A stretch of DNA of 64,000 bases, taken from positions 7,053,115-7,117,114 of the forward strand of contig QRFJ01000006.1 of assembly GCA_006176705.1 (NCBI GenBank). Reading direction: 5' to 3'. This DNA is from Cocos nucifera (lineage: Eukaryota > Streptophyta > Magnoliopsida > Arecales > Arecaceae). The translations under genes and the position numbers were made by a program. Numbering within the stretch: position 1 is the stretch's first letter; each line of letters begins with the position of its first letter. Under the pieces are notes generated by a model, which was not told where the DNA came from, made no database searches, and saw nothing but the letters and a program-made list of their open reading frames with translations. This document shows, in pieces, positions 59,841 through 64,000 of the stretch.

Positions 59841-62800
59841 ATCCAATCCACTAGCATGAATTCTGGATATCCATAGACTGACTGGACTAAATTATAAGAA
59901 TTGGCTTCAAAACTTTAAAATCATTTTAGATTTCAAGAAGTTAACTCATGTATTGGATCAGGATCCTCCCATCTTATCAGTCCGTCCATCTGCTGAACAG
60001 AGAGTATCTTTGGATAAGTGGACTGACAAAGATAATAAGGCCAGATACTATATGTTGGGCTCGATGTCCAATGAGCTTCAACATCAACATGAAGATATCG
60101 GGATTGCTTGCCAAATATTGGCTCACCTACAGGAGATGTTTGGTGAACAGAGTCGCGCAACCAAGTATCAAGTCACTAAACGATTGTTTAAGGCTAAGAT
60201 GCACGATGGACAGTAGATCCAAGATCATTGTCTGATGATGATCAAGGACTTGGAAGAGCTTGAGAAGCTTAGAGTGAAGTTGGACTTGGATCTGCAGAAT
60301 GATATAATTCTACAATCCTTGATTGATGCGTATGGACAGTTCATCATGAACTACCATATGCATAAACTTCAAAACTTCTTGGCTGAACTTATGAACATGC
60401 TGGTTACCGCTGAGCTTTTCATAAAAGATTCTAAAGGCTCAGTACTTGCTATGGAACAGACTTCTTCCAAGAAAAAGTCTTTTGAAAAGAAGAAGAAGTC
60501 TGTGAAAAAGCAGAAGATGGAAGGAGGAAAGAAGAAAAAGATAGAGCTGAAGAAGGCCGCTGATAAGAAAAAGTATTTTCATTGCAACAACAATGACCAT
60601 TGAAAGTAGAACTGCCCTACATACCTGACCTTCCTAAAAAAGGAGGCAGATCCTTCTGAAGGTATGCTCGTTATTAAGTCTAACCTTACGATTTCTTCTG
60701 CATCCAGTTGGGTGCTTGACTCTGGTTTTAGTGCTTATTTGTGCACTTCTATGCAGGATCTTGAGGATAGTAGGAGGCTGAGGGATGGCGAGATGATCCT
60801 ACGAGTCAAAAATGGAGCAAGAGTTACCGTCATGGTCGTGAAAACATATCTTCTTCGACTACCATCTAGTTTAGACTTAGTATTAAAAGATTGTTATTAT
60901 GTACCTGCAGCAAGCAGGAATTTGATTTCTTTTTCTTGCCTTATAGTAGAAGACTATGAAATTAGTTTTCTTAAGAACCATTGTAATATTCTTTATGAAA
61001 GAAATAAAATTATAGGTGGTTTTCTTATTAACGATCTTTATCAGTTACATGTTGATGTATCTATTTTTAATTTCGAGCAAAATGTGAATGCCATAAAATC
61101 AAAACAACCTAGGAATAGTCCAAATGATAGATATCTGTGGCATCTAAGATTAGATCATATAGCAGAAAATAGAGTTAATAAATTAGAGAAAATCGGGCTA
61201 TTGAATCCATTGACTTTCAAGTCATATCCAATTTGTGAATCCTATCTTCAAGATAAAATGACTAAACTCTCTTTTGTAGGACATAGGAAAAAGGCCACGG
61301 ATCTTCTTGCACTAGTACATATAGATGTGTGCGGCCCATTTGATGTGTCGGCTAGAGGCAACCTAGTCTACTTCATAACCTTTATCGATGATTCATCTAG
61401 GTATGGGTATGTATATCTTATGAGACACAAGTCTGAAGCCTTTGAAAAGTTCAAGGAGTTCAGACATGAAGTAGAAAAGCAAACTGAAAAACCCATTAAG
61501 GCTCTTCGATCAGATCGAGGAGGTAAATACCTTAGTCAAAAATTTTTGAACTATCTCAAGAAAAATGGTATAATCTCTCAATAGACTCCAGCAAGAATAC
61601 CTCAACTCAACAAGATTTCAGAATGGAGGAATCGGATCCTATTAGATATAGTTCGATCCATGATGAGCTTCACAGACCTTTCTGATTTTCTTTGGAGATA
61701 CTGTTTGTTAACTGCAACATACTTACTGAATAGGGTTTCTTCTAAAACTGTTCCTACCATACCATATGAGATATGGCATGGTAAGAAACCAAGTCTGAGT
61801 CATCTCAGAATTTAGGATTGTCCGGCTCATGTCAAAAGACAACAAGCAGATAAGTTAGACTTTAGGTCCTTCAGAGCTCGATTCATAGGATATCCTAAAG
61901 AGTCATTATGATATTATTTCTATATTTTAGAAGATCACAATATGATTGTGAGTCGATATGCCATCTTTCTTAAAAAATAGTTTATTCAAGATAGCGGCAT
62001 TGGAAAGCAAATCAAGTTCGATGAGAAAGTCTCACAAGAGCAATAAGTTAAGGACTAAATGAAACCATATCAGGTTAATCAATCTAGTTACTATCTCCTC
62101 CACCTCGTAGATCGAAAAGGATTTTCTATCTCTCTGAGAGGTACTTAGGTACTATTTTAGAGGATGTTGAAGAAATATTCCTCGTAGAAAATGGGGTTCA
62201 TTGTAATGATCACAAAATCTATAACGAGGCGATATCAGATATCGACTCCGAGAAATATTAGAGGCAATGAAGTCAGAAATTGACTCGATACACTCAAACC
62301 AAGTTTGAACTTTGGTAGATCCACCAGAAGGTATAGTACCTATTGAGTGTAAATGGATCTATAAGAAAAAGATTGGTGTAGATGAAAATGTGGAGACATT
62401 CGAGGCTATATTAGTGGTAAAAGATTATAGTCAATGCGAAGGCATTGACTATCAGAATATCTTTTCGTCAGTAGCTATGCTAAAATTCATTCACACACTG
62501 CTTGCTGTTGCAGCCTATTTCGATTATGAAATATGACAAATGGACGTGAAAATGACAATCTTAAATGGATATCTTGAGGAAGATATCTATATGGAACAGC
62601 CCTTAGGTTTCACATCCAGTGATGATGATCACAAAGTATGCAAGCTGCAAAGGTCCATATATGGACTTAAGCAAGCATCTCAAAGCTGGAATACTCATTT
62701 TAATGATGTGATCAAATTATTTGATTTCATCAAGAACAAGGAGGAGCCATGTGTCTTCAAAAAGATCCGTGAGAGCACTGTTGTCTTCCTCGTATTGTAC

Positions 62801-62928
62801 GTGGATGACATCCTCCTTATAGGAAATAATATTTCCATGTTGACCATAGTTAAAATATGGTTATCATAAAAAATTCTTCATGAAAGACCTAGGAGAAGCA
62901 TCCTTTATTTTAGAAATCAAGGTCTATA
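59841..62928 (+). pseudogene. Ty1/copia gag-pol, interrupted and truncated in reverse transcriptase
   Basis: Gag, protease and integrase lie in one frame broken by stops: TAG 60214, TGA 60601, TAG 60607 and TAG 61582. Gag ends in a Lys-rich tail and a damaged zinc knuckle (YFHCNNNDH, first Cys replaced and two stops inside). Protease has WVLDSG. The HHCC region (WHLRLDHIAENRVNKL ... YPICESYLQDKM) has its last Cys changed to Tyr. The integrase core shows IDVCGPFDV, FIDDSSRYGYVYLM and LRSDRGGKYL; an integrase tail (YEIWHGKKPSLSHLRI) continues in other frames. The reverse transcriptase (62312-62869) has LNGYLEEDIYMEQPLGF, SIYGLKQASQSW and the catalytic LYVDDILLIGN, with a stop at 62534. The order gag-PR-INT-RT identifies Ty1/copia. 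It ends at FILEIKVYMK, where an inverted LTR begins; RNase H is missing from the window. Confidence 0.93.
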
Positions 62929-64000
62929 TGAAGGAAAATCCTGATTTTTCGATCCAGGTTCGTCCAGATCTGATCAGATCAAGAGATATATTTCAAAATT
63001 TTTTTTATTGATCCCAATCAGATCTTGATATGTTTCAGATCTGATTCTTATTATTTTAATAAATAAAATAAAATAAGATAAATTAAATCAAATTTAATTT
63101 ACCTAATTTGGGTAATCCTATTATCCTATAGATGATCCTGATTGCAGCGGAAGGTTCTGGATCTAGCCACGCAAGCGCCTAGCCTCTACCGGTATCCACT
63201 CAGGTTGGATCTGGAGATCCTCTTCTTCTCTATCACGTTTCCAAAAATCAGATCTGGATCTGATTTAGAGGATCTTCAAAACTCCTTTTGAAGATTAGCA
63301 GTCGTCCTTTGCAGCAGTGCAACCTTCTTCTTTTGATCGCCTTTCTTTTGATCTGGAACGCACCAACCAAAATCCAAAACTCTTTTGGACGTGGAGAGGA
63401 GAAGGAGGAGAAGTTTAGGTGTGGAGGAAGAGGAGAGAGGCAGCCTTGGGGCGTGGGAAATCTCTATTGAATTGCATTAGAATCTGAGTTGGGCGCAGGG
63501 TCTCCCTTATAGACTAAGCGTGATCCAACTCCTCTTCCTCCCAACCAATCACAACCCTTTGTGAAATCAGATCTAAATCTGATTGGTTGGAATAGAGACC
63601 CCTGGATTCCTCCTTAGAGGGCGCCTAAGACCAGTCAAATTGGATTCTTAGTAGAACTCTGATTGGAATCCAAAAGGGAGGTGGAGTCCTTGTCCAATAA
63701 GGACTCCAAGGCGCCTCCAACTTGGGCGCACGCCTAGGGTGGCGTGCGCCCTCCTCCTTGCTAGGCGTGCGCCCTCCTCCTTGCCAGATTCTGGCAGAGG
63801 GACAGGCCCCCACCAGTTCTCCAATAGGTGCGTAACACGTGGACAAAAGTCAAAGTATCTATGGTCAACATTTGACCAGTCAAAGGTCAACTTTTGACCA
63901 AAGTCAAAGGACCAAAAATGGCAGGTGACCAAAAATGGTAGGTCATATCTTATAAAATAAGACAACCTTCTCTAACTTGGACAACCTCCAGTTAGACCAT
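62929..64000 (-). repeat. Inverted LTR of the same copia family (partial, continues past window)
   Basis: The reverse complement matches 56930-57958: the end GGATTTTCCTTCA (at 62929), gaagatcctc/aatcagatccagatctg blocks, the TATA region (GTCTATAAGGGAGACCC near 63500) and GGGCGCACGCCTAG words. Read on the minus strand, its 3' end abuts the truncated reverse transcriptase, as if a second element inserted in opposite orientation. A local duplication of ggcgtgcgccctcctccttg occurs at about 63741-63783. Confidence 0.88.

Overview
The window looks like nuclear DNA of a flowering plant, most likely a monocot. A GC-rich first exon is followed by AT-rich ones, introns are long and loaded with transposons, and intergenic space is filled with nested LTR retrotransposons. 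A palm is plausible but cannot be proven from the sequence alone. Gene density is low: three recognisable intron-containing genes on the minus strand (0.4-25 kb) and one intronless gene with a nonsense codon on the plus strand (36.8 kb).

Layout. 0.4-1.1 kb: STR10-type rhodanese protein, 2 exons. 2.3-14.5 kb: complete NFXL2-type NF-X1 zinc-finger gene, 13 exons encoding 891 residues. One of its introns uses a GC donor, and its introns hold at least five small DNA transposons. 14.5-18.8 kb: intergenic, with a terminal-inverted-repeat element at 16.4-17.3 kb. 18.8-24.7 kb: eight exons of a phosphoinositide-specific phospholipase C (X, Y and C2 regions). The expected EF-hand exon is missing and a 25-N assembly gap lies just upstream. 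25.9-30.5 kb: retroelement copy A. 32.3-33.9 kb: an LTR-like remnant with a duplicated promoter half. 36.8-37.7 kb: DOG1-domain gene with an internal TAG. 37.9-39.1 kb: foldback DNA element with GC-rich cargo. 40.6-46.9 kb: retroelement copy B. 48.6-54.9 kb: retroelement copy C. 55.7-62.9 kb: decayed Ty1/copia element with a 2.3-kb LTR, broken inside reverse transcriptase by an LTR of the same family in inverted orientation (62.9-64 kb).

The most interesting thing here is the family formed by A, B and C. All three share LTR ends, a primer-binding site starting TGGCGCTAGA, gag-derived sequence, one common internal deletion that joins the end of gag directly to the last few dozen codons of pol, and then long tandem arrays built around the near-palindrome GAGATCTTATCTC before the 3' LTR. 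The copies differ in which repeat units were amplified. This looks like a non-autonomous Ty3/gypsy lineage (TR-GAG/LARD-like) that spread after losing pol and carries its own satellite-like DNA. The host genes show no operon-like relation; they simply lie head-to-tail among transposons.
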